DNA of 64,000 bases from CBDEGK01 sp965237855 (GCA_965237855.1 CBDEGK010000004.1:186001-250000); one strand, 5' to 3'; shown: positions 36,544-44,999, counted from the first letter of the stretch. Notes: a model not told the origin generated them from the letters alone. Numbers and translations: made by a program.

Positions 36544-38766
36544 TCACTCCAAATAAACTGCATCAGGTCTGGGTTTCAACGGCGGCGGCGAGCGATGCCC
36601 CCACACCTCGGCATCGGACAAGAGATGCCCCCATCCGGTAGCCTCGTATTGGTAAGTCGTAGTCTCCTCGATCGCGCCATCACCGTTCTCGTCCCGATCA
36701 TACCGCGTTAGATTGCCATCGAGATCGTATTGCCAGGTCTCAAGGTGCTCTGGCCTGCCATTGTCATCGCTGTCCTCTTCCGCGCGCGTCAGCTTGCCAT
36801 TTTCATTGTACTGCCAACTGATTATCTCGCCGTCGCCAGGCTCGCCGGTCGCAAAGCGGGTCAAATTGCCATTGGCATCATAGTGGTAGCTACGGTTGCC
36901 GCCGGATTGGTAGAAATTGCCGCGAATCCAAAAATGCTCAGTGGCTGTGATTTCGTGCAGCATCACGGTGCCATTGGCGTGGTATTGCCACAACTCGAGG
37001 CGGTAGTTGGGTAGCACTCCCTCGCAGATGTCGGCACACTCATAGGGTGCCATGTTCTCATAGCGTGTCACGTTGCTGTTGGCGTCATATTGCCAGATCT
37101 CTACTTCCGCCAGCTCGCCAGCGACGGCGTCGACTCGATCTGTGCGGGTCACTTGGCCGTTGGCGTCATACTGATAATGCCAGGTCTCGATTTCATCCGC
37201 CACGCCGTCGGCGTCATTTTCATATCGTGTCGGTTTGCCCTCTGCATCGTAGTGCCAACTCTCGGCACGCTCTGGTGAGCCGTCGGCATCACGATCCAAT
37301 TCCTGCCGGGTCACATTGTCATCGCGGTCATACTGCCAACTTTCAATTTGATGGCGCGTGCTGCCAGAAATTTGCTCGGCGTGTGACTCAAACCGGGTAA
37401 TGTTACCGCTGGCGTCGTACTGCTCGCTCTCGAATCCCTCTCTGCCGTCGGCTTCATGCCACGCTTGCCGATACTGCGTCAAGCTGCCGTCAACGTCGTA
37501 TTGCCAAGTCTCGAATCCCCCACTTGGCGCATCATCCAAGTCGTCGTCAACCTGAACGTGCGTCGGATTGCCGTCCGCGTTGTACTGGTAACGGATAATT
37601 CGTTCCGGCGTGCCGTTGGCATCTCCATCAAATTCATGCCGGGTTTCATTGCCGTTGGCGTCGTAATGCCGGGTCTGGACTTCGTCATACATGTTAAACA
37701 GCAAAGCGTCACGCTCATACCGGGTCACATTGCCGTCGGCGTCGTACTGCCAACTTTCGAAGCCTAGCGTCTCACTCTCATGGCGGGTCACGTTACCGTT
37801 GGCATCGTATTGCCAGTGCTCGGTGAATGCCGAATCGTCAGCCCCGTCTCCGTTCGTCCGCACGGTTACCCCAACCGTTTGGGGATCAATTGCCAACGCC
37901 GCGTAGAGGTGTTCAAGCGCGACTGCAGGCTTGACGATCCCATGTGCCTCATTGAATCGCTGCTCCCTGTTCGCTTGCCCCAGCGCGTGGCGCAGCCTTG
38001 GCTCCATCTGAAATGACCGCCAATGTTGGCTCAGATTGAGGCTCACCCCCCGGAAAAGAGCGGCTACGTCGGGGCTGATCTGTATGCCGTTGTCTGGATC
38101 GGCGTCGTGGTCCAGGCTGTGCAACAAAACCGCCAGGTTAATAACGGCGCGGAATGGGTCATCCTCGCCCTCGAGCGCCCAGGTGATATCTATTCCGGTA
38201 ACCACTGCCGAGCCAGCCAGGTCAAACGGCGTCACCTCTGCTCGACCCACAACCTCACCGAGCACGGTATCGCCAATCAGAAAACGAACCGTTTCACCTT
38301 GTGCGTACTCAAAGCTGCCATCGAGATTCGTAAACCCCTGATAGCTTGGACTCTCGTAAGCCACGCCCGCCGCCGGACCACCTCCCAGATAGCCGACTAC
38401 TCCGGTAATGGGCTCAAACACCGCTGTGCTCGGGGGAATCTCATAATCTGGATAGGTCTCATCCATCCAGGAAACCCAATCTTCTTCTGCGTCAATGCGG
38501 CAGTACTGAAAATCGGACTGTTGCGAGCACGGCCCTTCCCAGCGGACGAAGCGCCAGCCGGGCCTGGGTTCCGCTTTGTAGTTGACGAAGTAGTTGCCGC
38601 TGACCTCATTCTCGCTGCAAGCGGTGTCCTGCGTGAGAAATTGTTCGAGAGTACAGCCATGGCCGGAGTTGTTGGCGTCGACAATATCACCCTCTCCCAC
38701 TACTGCCAGGGGGTGTTTACAGGCTTGGAGTATGAGGATGACTGCCAGAGTCGTGAAAATCCTCAT
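36544..38766 (-). CDS. Large YD-repeat lipoprotein of unknown function
   Basis: 740 residues. The signal peptide with lipobox VILILQACKHP predicts a lipid-anchored protein. Residues about 25-110 include a WEGPC-type aromatic module like InlB-type B repeats. Residues 125-200 form a carboxypeptidase-like or beta-sandwich module (GFTNLDGSFEYAQGETVRF). From about residue 318 there are about fifteen units built on WQYDANGNVTRYE, spaced 22-36 residues apart; several have Asp-rich insertions such as DRDADGSPER that look calcium-binding. It is YD/RHS-like but lacks the RHS core hallmark and any toxin tip. It lies at the left border of the cassette array on the opposite strand. Confidence 0.75.
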   Translation of the reverse strand: MRIFTTLAVILILQACKHPLAVVGEGDIVDANNSGHGCTLEQFLTQDTACSENEVSGNYFVNYKAEPRPGWRFVRWEGPCSQQSDFQYCRIDAEEDWVSWMDETYPDYEIPPSTAVFEPITGVVGYLGGGPAAGVAYESPSYQGFTNLDGSFEYAQGETVRFLIGDTVLGEVVGRAEVTPFDLAGSAVVTGIDITWALEGEDDPFRAVINLAVLLHSLDHDADPDNGIQISPDVAALFRGVSLNLSQHWRSFQMEPRLRHALGQANREQRFNEAHGIVKPAVALEHLYAALAIDPQTVGVTVRTNGDGADDSAFTEHWQYDANGNVTRHESETLGFESWQYDADGNVTRYERDALLFNMYDEVQTRHYDANGNETRHEFDGDANGTPERIIRYQYNADGNPTHVQVDDDLDDAPSGGFETWQYDVDGSLTQYRQAWHEADGREGFESEQYDASGNITRFESHAEQISGSTRHQIESWQYDRDDNVTRQELDRDADGSPERAESWHYDAEGKPTRYENDADGVADEIETWHYQYDANGQVTRTDRVDAVAGELAEVEIWQYDANSNVTRYENMAPYECADICEGVLPNYRLELWQYHANGTVMLHEITATEHFWIRGNFYQSGGNRSYHYDANGNLTRFATGEPGDGEIISWQYNENGKLTRAEEDSDDNGRPEHLETWQYDLDGNLTRYDRDENGDGAIEETTTYQYEATGWGHLLSDAEVWGHRSPPPLKPRPDAVYLE

Positions 38767-38901
38767 TTCTCTGCCTCCTGACGCTGGAAGGCGACCCAGC
38801 CTAGCGCGTTGGCGAAAAATGGTAGTAGTAATATTATAGTCCAGATTGGCTGGATGAGCCGCGCAAGCTGGTCTTCTGCTACCCAGCGAATGGCAGGCCG
38901 A

Positions 38902-39102
38902 CCGTCAGTTTTTCGGTCACAGCGGACCCCGTTCAATCCCGGTTTACCCAGATTCAACTCCGGAACGATGCAAGTCCCCTATACTCCGAAAGCGGACATT
39001 CGCGGTCTGCTGTACTAAGAGAAATTTTCGATTCAAAATTACCGACGGAGTATGCGTCCATGAGACGTGATATAACATGTCGCTTAGACTTTGAATAGGC
39101 TG
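38902..39102 (+). repeat. Non-coding array element, copy 1
   Basis: Partial left arm GGTCACAGCGGACC (38915-38928). The right arm CTATACTCCGAAAGCGGAC is at 38979-38997, followed by GGTCTGCT. A terminal segment shared with copies 5, 8 and 11 runs to the core site G|TTAGGC (cut 39102/39103). It opens the array after the YD-repeat lipoprotein. No reading frame is supported in it. Confidence 0.8.
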
Positions 39103-39127
39103 TTAGGCATCTCATGAGGAACATATT

Positions 39128-39634
39128 ATGGAGATGAATTGGGAAGCGACAGGAGCAATCGCGGAGCTCCTTGCTGCTCTGGGGGTTATAGCAACACTGG
39201 TATATTTGGCGGTCCAGATTAAGCAACAAGGTACCTCACAGATTGAGAGTAGCCACAAAGAAGCAAGGGGCCAGTCCTACCAGAGCCTGCTGATGGGCTT
39301 ACAGAATCACTTCGGTGCGGTCGCGTTAGACGAAACACTTTCGGATATATTTCGAAGGGGTCTGGCTAGCTACGAATCTCTAAATTCTCTAGAACAATTT
39401 CGATTTAATTGGGTGCTAGGCGGCTATCTGGTAACCAATGAGAACGCTTTCTACCAGAAGAAAGATGGCATATTGTCCGAAGACCGCTGGGACCATCTGT
39501 TCAGAGCATTGAAGTGGTATTATTTATCCCCTGGTGTCAGAGAGTGGTGGCTGAGCTACCCAAAAGATACCCTCCATCCGGAGTTTGCTGCCCTAATTGA
39601 AGAGTATATTCGAACCATCGAAGAAGCCGCCTAA
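39128..39634 (+). CDS. Small membrane-anchored cassette protein, family A (copy 1)
   Basis: 168 residues. It starts MEMNWEATGAIAELLAALGV, a short extracytoplasmic N-terminus and one membrane helix (to about residue 32, LVYLAVQIKQQ). A soluble helical domain follows, ending with WWLSYPKDTLHPEFAALIEE. It is clearly related to the products at 41220 and 50865 (shared xNW(D/E)AxGAI start, helix, and WxxxYP near the end). The stop codon lies inside the R'' box of the following attC, and TGAGGA precedes the ATG. The function is unknown to me; a role in phage or stress defence would be speculation. Confidence 0.85.
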   Translation: MEMNWEATGAIAELLAALGVIATLVYLAVQIKQQGTSQIESSHKEARGQSYQSLLMGLQNHFGAVALDETLSDIFRRGLASYESLNSLEQFRFNWVLGGYLVTNENAFYQKKDGILSEDRWDHLFRALKWYYLSPGVREWWLSYPKDTLHPEFAALIEEYIRTIEEAA

Positions 39635-39718
39635 CAAGTCAGTCAAATTCGCGCCTATCGGCGCCGGACAGCCTAATCGCGGCTTCGCCGCAGGCTACCG
39701 TTTACTGAGGCGTTACGT
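39629..39718 (+). other. attC site of cassette 39103-39712
   Basis: R'' GCCTAAC (39629-39635) and R' GTTACGT (39712-39718). The pairing L segments are AGTCAGTCAAA and TTTACTGAG. A variable terminal stem contains CGCGGCTTCGCCGC. R'' is the exact complement of the cassette's own 5' core GTTAGGC at 39102. Predicted cut 39712/39713. Confidence 0.9.
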
Positions 39719-39729
39719 CCGCTTCTAGG

Positions 39730-40958
39730 TGTGGATTCAACCGGTCGACGCAACACACGCGTTAAATCGATCAGCTGGTGTTTCGTAGTCTAGCGTTTTT
39801 CTCGGTCTTTCGTTCAGCCGTCTTGCGACGCGATTTAGCTCTGCCTGTGAGTGGACAGACAAATCAGTACCCTTCGGGAAGTACTGCCTCAGTAGTCGGT
39901 TGGTGTTCTCGTTTGAGCCTCGTTGCCAAGGACTCCTCGGATCGCAGAAGTACACTTGAATATCTGTCGCCAGCGTAAATTTCTTGTGGTCACATAACTC
40001 CGAACCACGATCCCAAGTGAGCGACTTATAGAGTTCGTTGGGCAACTTGCGGGCTTGCTTGATCAAAGCCCGGATCACCGTTTCTGTATTCTTGTTCTCA
40101 ACCTTGGCCAGCATCACATACCGGGTCTGGCGTTCCACTAGGGTGGCAATGTACGTATAGTTTGGGCCGGCGATGAGATCCCCCTCCCAGTGACCGGGAA
40201 CTGCCCGGTCCTCCACCGAGGCTGGTCGCTCACTGATCGGCACTGCATCCACAATCTTCCCCAATCCCTGCCCTTTCAAGCTGGCATGCTTTGAACGACG
40301 CATCACACGCTGGGTTCTCAGGCACGCCAAGAGTTCCTTCTTCAGAACGCCGCGGGCCTGTATATACAGACTCTTGTAGATAGTTTCGTGTGACACGTGG
40401 TAGCACTCATTTGTCTGGTATTGCCGCTTTAACCAGCCTGCAATTTGTTGAGGTGACCACTCAGTTTGTAACTTCTTAGTGATCACCCGCACCAGGCGAG
40501 GCTGGCCTGCCAACTTGCAAACCTTGGGTCGCAAGGCTCGCCGCCAAGCCGCTTCCTCGGCCGAGCTGGCTCGATAGGAAGCATACCCTCCATTGCGCCG
40601 AATTTCCCGGCTCACCGTAGACGGAGATCGGCCAAGTTCAGATGCAATGGCACGCATGGATTGCTGCTTCGCCAGACCCCTGGAGATGATCTCTCGTTCC
40701 GCGAGGGTCAGCGCCAGGGCGGAGCGCGTTCTATCAATGGGGCGGATGCCACCAGTCCTCGAAATAATTCCCTGAACCGAACTGTGGCTTCGGTCAAAAA
40801 GGCGAGCTATTGCATGGAGAGAATCGCCTTTTTCCCAGCGATCCCACATCAGGGCCTTCTGCGTATTTGAGTAATATATCCGAGGCTTTCGTTTCATCAG
40901 CAACACTCCTTCTCTCTGCTAAGAGATTAAAGTGTTGCGTCGACCGGTTGAATCCACA
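39730..40958 (-). mobile_element. IS30-family insertion sequence, complete
   Basis: 1229 bp with perfect 27-bp terminal inverted repeats beginning TGTGGATTCAACC (39730-39756 and 40932-40958). It is flanked by GG on both sides; reading the ends one base shorter gives a 4-bp AGGT duplication instead. One transposase gene fills it and its stop codon lies inside the left inverted repeat. It sits in the left arm of a non-coding array element. Perfect repeats and an intact gene suggest recent insertion. Confidence 0.95.
39737..40897 (-). CDS. IS30-family transposase
   Basis: 386 residues from an ATG preceded by GGAG; a GTG three codons earlier is possible. The N-terminal helix-turn-helix region (ISRGLAKQQSMRAIASELG, RSPSTVSREIRRNGGY) precedes the DDE catalytic domain, with acidic residues in GHWEGDLIAGPNY, LTWDRGSELCDH and RGSNENTNRLLRQYFPKG. 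All three are present, so it is probably active. The protein ends CVASTG within the terminal inverted repeat. Confidence 0.95.
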   Translation of the reverse strand: MKRKPRIYYSNTQKALMWDRWEKGDSLHAIARLFDRSHSSVQGIISRTGGIRPIDRTRSALALTLAEREIISRGLAKQQSMRAIASELGRSPSTVSREIRRNGGYASYRASSAEEAAWRRALRPKVCKLAGQPRLVRVITKKLQTEWSPQQIAGWLKRQYQTNECYHVSHETIYKSLYIQARGVLKKELLACLRTQRVMRRSKHASLKGQGLGKIVDAVPISERPASVEDRAVPGHWEGDLIAGPNYTYIATLVERQTRYVMLAKVENKNTETVIRALIKQARKLPNELYKSLTWDRGSELCDHKKFTLATDIQVYFCDPRSPWQRGSNENTNRLLRQYFPKGTDLSVHSQAELNRVARRLNERPRKTLDYETPADRFNACVASTG

Positions 40959-41092
40959 GGTCATAGCAGACGTAGCACCCTCCTGGTTGGATCTGGTTCT
41001 CCTTGCGAACGAGTAAGGTCCGCTATACTCCGAAAGCGGACGTTCCCCCGCCCGATTATCTACCTTGCCTAGGTATAGAGTGCCCCAAACAT

Positions 41093-41115
41093 CCGCAAAC
41101 AACTCAAAGCGGAAC
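41093..41115 (+). repeat. Direct repeat upstream of the 41220 gene
   Basis: CCGCAAACAACTCAAAGCGG plus AAC. A near-identical copy, CCGCCAACAACTCACAGCG plus AAC, lies at 41759-41780, so the pair flanks the 41220 gene. Neither is a recognisable attC. Confidence 0.7.
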
Positions 41116-41165
41116 TAAGGGCAGATGGTGCAACTAGGGCTGCATTGCTAGGATAGCGGAACAGG

Positions 41166-41191
41166 GGAGCTAAGGAGCTCCGAGCCTTTTT
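41166..41191 (+). terminator. Possible hairpin terminator before the 41220 gene
   Basis: Stem GGAGCT/AGCTCC with a 4-base loop, then GAGCC and five T. The stem is short and separated from the T run, so function is uncertain. It could stop read-through from upstream cassettes. Confidence 0.4.
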
Positions 41192-41219
41192 ATTGTTTTG
41201 CAACTAGTAAGGAATTCAT

Positions 41220-41681
41220 ATGAATGCGCTTGATCTGTCAGGCTGGGCTGCGTTAGCCGAGATAATTGCCTCCGTCGGCGTTGTTTTCTCTCTCCTCCTT
41301 GTCGCGTATAGCATCAAGCGAAATACCAGTGAAATGGAAACATCCAATTCCAATTTCTTGTATCAGCTTGATGCAGAAATTGGTGGTGACCTATCTCGAG
41401 ACATTGGATTGGCGACACTGACTCTCAAAGTGAGACAAAACGATGCTCTGTCGGACGTAGAGAAAATTCAATACTTGGCGTTCCAGGCCCGCTATCTGGG
41501 TATATTGGAGATTGCCTGGACCCAGTACAAAAGTGGAGCTTTGGCCTCCATTGATTGGCGAGACTGGGATAAGTACCTGTCTGATTATGTGAAGGAAGGT
41601 CTCCCCAAGGAATGGTGGATTGAGATTAGGCCATTATATAAACCTGAGTTTGCCGAACACGTAGACAGTAAATTTGAGTAG
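41220..41681 (+). CDS. Small membrane-anchored cassette protein, family A (copy 2)
   Basis: 153 residues. MNALDLSGWAALAEIIASVG begins a single membrane helix (to about residue 34, SLLLVAYSIKRNT), followed by a helical soluble domain and a C-terminal block WWIEIRPLYKPEFAEHV. It matches the family at 39128 and 50865 in architecture and in the start (W-A-x-x-x-E-I/L) and end. AAGGAA precedes the ATG. No attC was found behind it; the next repeated element follows about 95 bases later. Function unknown. Confidence 0.82.
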   Translation: MNALDLSGWAALAEIIASVGVVFSLLLVAYSIKRNTSEMETSNSNFLYQLDAEIGGDLSRDIGLATLTLKVRQNDALSDVEKIQYLAFQARYLGILEIAWTQYKSGALASIDWRDWDKYLSDYVKEGLPKEWWIEIRPLYKPEFAEHVDSKFE

Positions 41682-41776
41682 GATTTCGATGTTTTTCAAG
41701 CGAATCAGGTTATCGATCATTCTTCGTCTGTATAGATGGAGTCAGCGCCCAGCAATGACCGCCAACAACTCACAGC

Positions 41777-42124
41777 GAACGTCCGCTCCTAGGTCAAAGC
41801 AGACCTAAAGCCTCGTAGCGGAGCTAGGGCTGCTACACTCCGAAAGCGGACATTCCGAGGCAGTTACTCGGAGATGCAGCTATCACCTCCATGTGGACTC
41901 TGGCGCTCGAAGTCGTAGGGCCTGCTTTTGGCACATAGCGTGCACTGAGTTTGAGCTAGGATTCTCAAAGAGCATGCATTTAGTGGAGTACTTTGTAGTC
42001 GTTAGTGTTTGTGTATACTCAAGGCATGTTGCTATGCACCCACCTATCAACGTTATTGAGTCGTAAACCAAAAGCCTTACCGATGGTGTACAAGTTATAT
42101 ATCACCGAGACATCCAATAAGCTG
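41777..42124 (+). repeat. Non-coding array element, copy 3
   Basis: Left arm GAACGTCCGCTCCTAGG from 41777. Right arm CTACACTCCGAAAGCGG ends with ACATTC at 41855. About 270 bases without a convincing gene follow, ending in a diverged terminal segment (TCACCGAGACATCCAATAAG) and core site G|TTATAA (cut 42124/42125). Confidence 0.75.
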
Positions 42125-42154
42125 TTATAAAGCATTAGCAATCCAAACTTATAT

Positions 42155-42230
<76 letters not shown>

Positions 42231-42362
42231 TTACTAACCAGTCCAACTAGATATTGTCAGTTTGCAATTTACAAAGCTAAGCACTTCACAATATGGGCAA
42301 CACAAATTGTGCTGGCAAAAGGAAAAAACGCTTTAAACAGGCTAGGAGTAATTGCACATGCC

Positions 42363-42445
42363 ATATAACAAGTTCGGGCACAAACGCGCTTCGCGCTGGA
42401 CTCGTGGCTTCGCCACTTGCCTTCTTTGTGACGGGGGCGCAATGG
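42363..42445 (+). other. Degenerate attC-like site behind the tRNA
   Basis: R''-like ATATAAC (42363-42369), L pairing GGCACAAA with TTTGTG, inner stems GCGC-TTC-GCGC and GTGGC-TTC-GCCAC, and a decayed R' GCAATGG (42439-42445). R'' matches the complement of the tRNA cassette's 5' core GTTATAA at 6 of 7 positions. The decayed R' may make it inactive. Confidence 0.6.
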
Positions 42446-42655
42446 TTCACAGCGATCGTTCTCAGTAATCAGCTGATACAAGGTGCCTCGCCCTTCCACT
42501 GGTTGGAGATAATTCTGTACGTAACGATTGGTGTTTTTTTAGTAGGGATTGCGACGGACAATGCGCGAGTGCATGCTGTGTTGGCTATTTGGCCGCCACT
42601 GTTCTTTGTGTTGCTCATAGTTCAGATGTCGCAGCCAGAGCAGCTCTTTCGGTAG
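42428..42655 (+). CDS. Small membrane protein (cassette gene)
   Basis: About 75 residues from a GTG inside the degenerate attC; an open frame runs upstream through the attC, so the start is uncertain. Two to three hydrophobic segments: WFTAIVLSNQLI, IILYVTIGVFLVGIA and VLAIWPPLFFVLLIVQMSQ. No family recognised. It is followed after about 50 bases by a good attC, which supports cassette status. Confidence 0.5.
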   Translation: MTGAQWFTAIVLSNQLIQGASPFHWLEIILYVTIGVFLVGIATDNARVHAVLAIWPPLFFVLLIVQMSQPEQLFR

Positions 42656-42706
42656 CTGGTGCCGACATAGGGTTTTCAGGAACGAAAGGAGCGAACACAT
42701 GGAAAC

Positions 42707-42766
42707 TCATAACAAGCGCAAGCAAGCAGACTTGCGTGCTGCCAGCTGCTGTTTCGGACGTTATGT
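42707..42766 (+). other. attC site behind the small membrane protein
   Basis: R'' TCATAAC (42707-42713) and R' GTTATGT (42760-42766), with pairing segments around CAAGCAG and CTGCTGTTT. 60 bp, a short attC. The cut 42760/42761 is the exact start of the next non-coding element. Confidence 0.8.
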
Positions 42767-42861
42767 CCGCTCCTAGGTCAAAGCGGGCATAGCGTCCCCC
42801 AGGTTAGAAGCGTTCATCTCGCAGGCGAACAAGGTCAGCTCTACTCCGAGAGCAGACTTTC
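42761..42861 (+). repeat. Non-coding array element, copy 4
   Basis: It starts at the attC cut with TTATGTCCGCTCCTAGG, then TCAAAGCGGGC. The right arm GGTCAGCTCTACTCCGAGAG ends near 42861. No terminal segment or core follows. About 145 bases with only weak coding signals separate it from the next gene. Confidence 0.75.
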
Positions 42862-43050
42862 CCTCATTGTATTTTTGGTGTCTGAAGCGACATACGGGAA
42901 TCGCTCGTGAAATTCTGCAATCCGTTCGTCAACAAACAGGTCGGTAGAAATATACCGTAGTGGTCTGTCCCCAGTTATCCCACAAATTGTCTGAATTATC
43001 GAATTAATGTATGGTGAGAATGCATCTAAATCTTGGTTTCCAATGACCAA
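42841..43050 (-). CDS. Possible small antisense gene
   Basis: 69 codons, MVIGNQDLDAFSPYINSIIQ to MRESLLSE, with protein-like composition but no recognised family. Its stop lies in the right arm of element copy 4, and its start overlaps the first codons of the opposite-strand gene at 43007. It may be a remnant cassette gene or chance. Confidence 0.25.
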   Translation of the reverse strand: MVIGNQDLDAFSPYINSIIQTICGITGDRPLRYISTDLFVDERIAEFHERFPYVASDTKNTMRESLLSE

Positions 43051-44272
43051 TTTTCATCAGCCGCGTGTACTGCTTGGGAATGCCGCCGTCGCTCTAATTG
43101 CGATTGCGTGGCTCTTATCATTTCTAATGCAAATTGATGACATGGTCTCAGATCGGCACATGTCGATGGGGTTCTACGTTTCCCTGTCTCAAGATGGCAC
43201 CCTCTTCGTGGATAAATTCCGGTCCGAAAACGACAGCGTCGAGGGGCTACAGCAAAACGACATTATCGTTGGCATTGGTGCTAACAAGTTCGAAGATACG
43301 GGAGGCATCCCGCGATCTCAGAGTGCGTTTCGCTCAGCCTTCCTGAATGCCCACGGCCAGGTCCTCATCGAGAGAGGTGGCCAGATAATACCCATCGCCG
43401 CACAAGTGAAACCTAAGCCGCTCGGCTGGCTGTCTCTGGCACTGAATTGTGTTCTTTGCGCACTCGGTCTTCTCGTCGCATTTTTTGGCAAACCGAACCA
43501 CGGCACACGTAGACCAGCGATGATTCTGCTGATCCTTGCAATCGTAGGGATTGATCCCGTAAACGGCCCCACCGGCGATACCGTCATGCTAAGTTTTATT
43601 ATCTATAGTGTCGCCTGTGGCCTGTACTGGCCTATTTCCATCAACTGGCTGCAACACCTGGCTAAACCTGACGTTGAGTATCGTCGACTGCTGCTGCCGT
43701 GGCTGTTTTCAGTCTTCGGCATCGTTGTTTTCTCATTGCACTGGGGTGCCCCAATACCACCCCCGTTCGCCGACCATGCGTTTACTATCTTGTACTGGGC
43801 GGGCATGGTGTGTTGGTTCGGAACTGTGTTTCTCATTCACTCACGGCTAGAAACAGCGACGCGTCAACAACTTAACTGGGTGTTAGCCGGAGCTGCGTTC
43901 TCAGTTACAGGCGGATTCGCGGCCTTCGCTGCTGGTTGGATCTTGACAAACGATGACCTCAAGTTCCTTGGTTTATTCACTAAAGGATTTTTTGCTACTG
44001 GATTTGCAATGGCAATCCTGAAATCCGATTTCGGACACATTGACCGTGTTGTAAGCGTCTCATTGACCTATGCAATCCTCGTCGCGCTGTTCGCCCTATC
44101 TCTTGAGTTTTTTGTCGAGCCGTTGGCGGTCTTCTCAGCGACCTACATCGGCTTGCCAGAAGAAACAGGTAAAACGATACTCATTGTCATTGTCGCTTTA
44201 GGTACGCCGGGACTAAAGAAAATGATTCAACCCGGGATCAAAAATTACTTCCTCGGTGTTTCATCCGCATAG
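43007..44272 (+). CDS. PDZ-like domain plus multi-helix membrane protein
   Basis: 421 residues (an ATG 12 codons later, MTNFHQPRVLL, is an alternative; neither has a strong ribosome site). One N-terminal helix (VALIAIAWLLSFLMQI) is followed by a periplasmic PDZ-like region at about 50-135 (GLQQNDIIVGIGANKFEDT, LIERGGQIIPI). About eight further helices fill residues 140-415. The layout resembles the sensor half of membrane histidine kinases, but no kinase domain follows. The function is unknown. It is unusually large for a gene cassette. Nothing resembling attC was found behind it. Confidence 0.78.
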   Translation: MYGENASKSWFPMTNFHQPRVLLGNAAVALIAIAWLLSFLMQIDDMVSDRHMSMGFYVSLSQDGTLFVDKFRSENDSVEGLQQNDIIVGIGANKFEDTGGIPRSQSAFRSAFLNAHGQVLIERGGQIIPIAAQVKPKPLGWLSLALNCVLCALGLLVAFFGKPNHGTRRPAMILLILAIVGIDPVNGPTGDTVMLSFIIYSVACGLYWPISINWLQHLAKPDVEYRRLLLPWLFSVFGIVVFSLHWGAPIPPPFADHAFTILYWAGMVCWFGTVFLIHSRLETATRQQLNWVLAGAAFSVTGGFAAFAAGWILTNDDLKFLGLFTKGFFATGFAMAILKSDFGHIDRVVSVSLTYAILVALFALSLEFFVEPLAVFSATYIGLPEETGKTILIVIVALGTPGLKKMIQPGIKNYFLGVSSA

Positions 44273-44314
44273 TAAAGATAATTGGAGACAGACCCCAGTT
44301 TTAGATATTTTGAG

Positions 44315-44488
44315 TGACTGCTTTTAGGTCCTACCGACAAACCTCTCAACTGAATAAGGTCGGCTATACTCCGAAAGCAGACGTTCGATGTCTACTATGC
44401 TGAGAGAAATTATTGACTCAAAACCACTGCCGGAGAAATGTGTCCAGGAGACGTGATATAACACGTCACTTGGACAATGAATAAGCTG
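44315..44488 (+). repeat. Non-coding array element, copy 5
   Basis: Weak left arm (GACTGCTTTTAGGTC). The right arm GGCTATACTCCGAAAGCAG plus ACGTTC (44362-44386) is followed by a full terminal segment with ATTGACTCAAAACCACTG and CGTGATATAACACG. It ends at core G|TTAGGA (cut 44488/44489). Confidence 0.85.
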
Positions 44489-44502
44489 TTAGGAGGCACG
44501 AC

Positions 44503-44988
44503 ATCGAAGAAGCCGAGACATTTTCGCTACTGGCAGAGGTAGCCGTCGCGCTCGCTGGGTTCACTGGTGTTGCAGCTGCGTTCGGCGGTCGGTCTCGTGA
44601 GTATTCCGCAGCCGACCGAGTCCGTCTTGCAGCAATTTTTCTTTCCAGCGCGTGTGTCCTCGCAATTAGCCTTTGCGTGCTTACGCTCAAAAGCATCCTA
44701 TTGGATGCTGAAACGGTTTACGCCTACAGTGGTCTCTTGGGAGCTTTCTTTTTGGTTTGGTTCCTCTATCCACTTACACCTAGAACTTACGCGCTGGCCA
44801 GGGATGCTGATACCTCCACCTCTCTGTCAATCGTCACACTGGGAACGCTTCAGAACGTTATAAGCCTGGTCTTATTACTTGCTAACTTTATTGTTTGGAG
44901 ATCGGCCGGGCCGTTACTTGCAGCGGCGTCGATCCAGATTATGTGGTCGCTGTTGCTTTTCGCTCGTCTTTTAGTCCGACCCAACTAG
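44503..44988 (+). CDS. Four-helix membrane cassette protein, family B (copy 1), apparent ATC start
   Basis: About 161 residues if translation begins at ATC 44503, which sits 6 bases after a perfect AGGAGG (44491-44496). No ATG, GTG or TTG occurs in frame until GTG at 44677, which would remove the first helix and the conserved start. The protein reads EEAETFSLLAEVAVALAGF and contains four hydrophobic helices, ending LLLFARLLVRPN. It is related to the 45263 product (AEVxVAxAGFxGxxAxF). Either an AUC start is used or a point change has weakened the gene. The function is unknown. Confidence 0.72.
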   Translation: MEEAETFSLLAEVAVALAGFTGVAAAFGGRSREYSAADRVRLAAIFLSSACVLAISLCVLTLKSILLDAETVYAYSGLLGAFFLVWFLYPLTPRTYALARDADTSTSLSIVTLGTLQNVISLVLLLANFIVWRSAGPLLAAASIQIMWSLLLFARLLVRPN

Positions 44989-44999
44989 GCTATGCGCTC

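Larger units (their letters stand above)
39713..41045 (+). repeat. Non-coding array element, copy 2, interrupted by IS30
   Basis: It begins at the attC cut with TTACGTCCGCTTCTAGG, is split by the IS (39730-40958), and resumes GGTCATAGCAGACG. The right arm CCGCTATACTCCGAAAGCGG ends with ACGTTC at 41045. Removing the IS restores the arm CCGCTTCTAGGTCATAGC. No copy of the terminal segment follows. Confidence 0.85.

Noticed and set aside
36544..38766. RHS polymorphic toxin
   Set aside because: YD-like repeats are present, but no RHS core hallmark, no variable toxin tip and no immunity gene next to it.
40988..41038. CRISPR array suspected from the regular repeats
   Set aside because: The repeats are spaced by hundreds of bases to over 1 kb, are inverted pairs, and are separated by genes; no cas genes are present.
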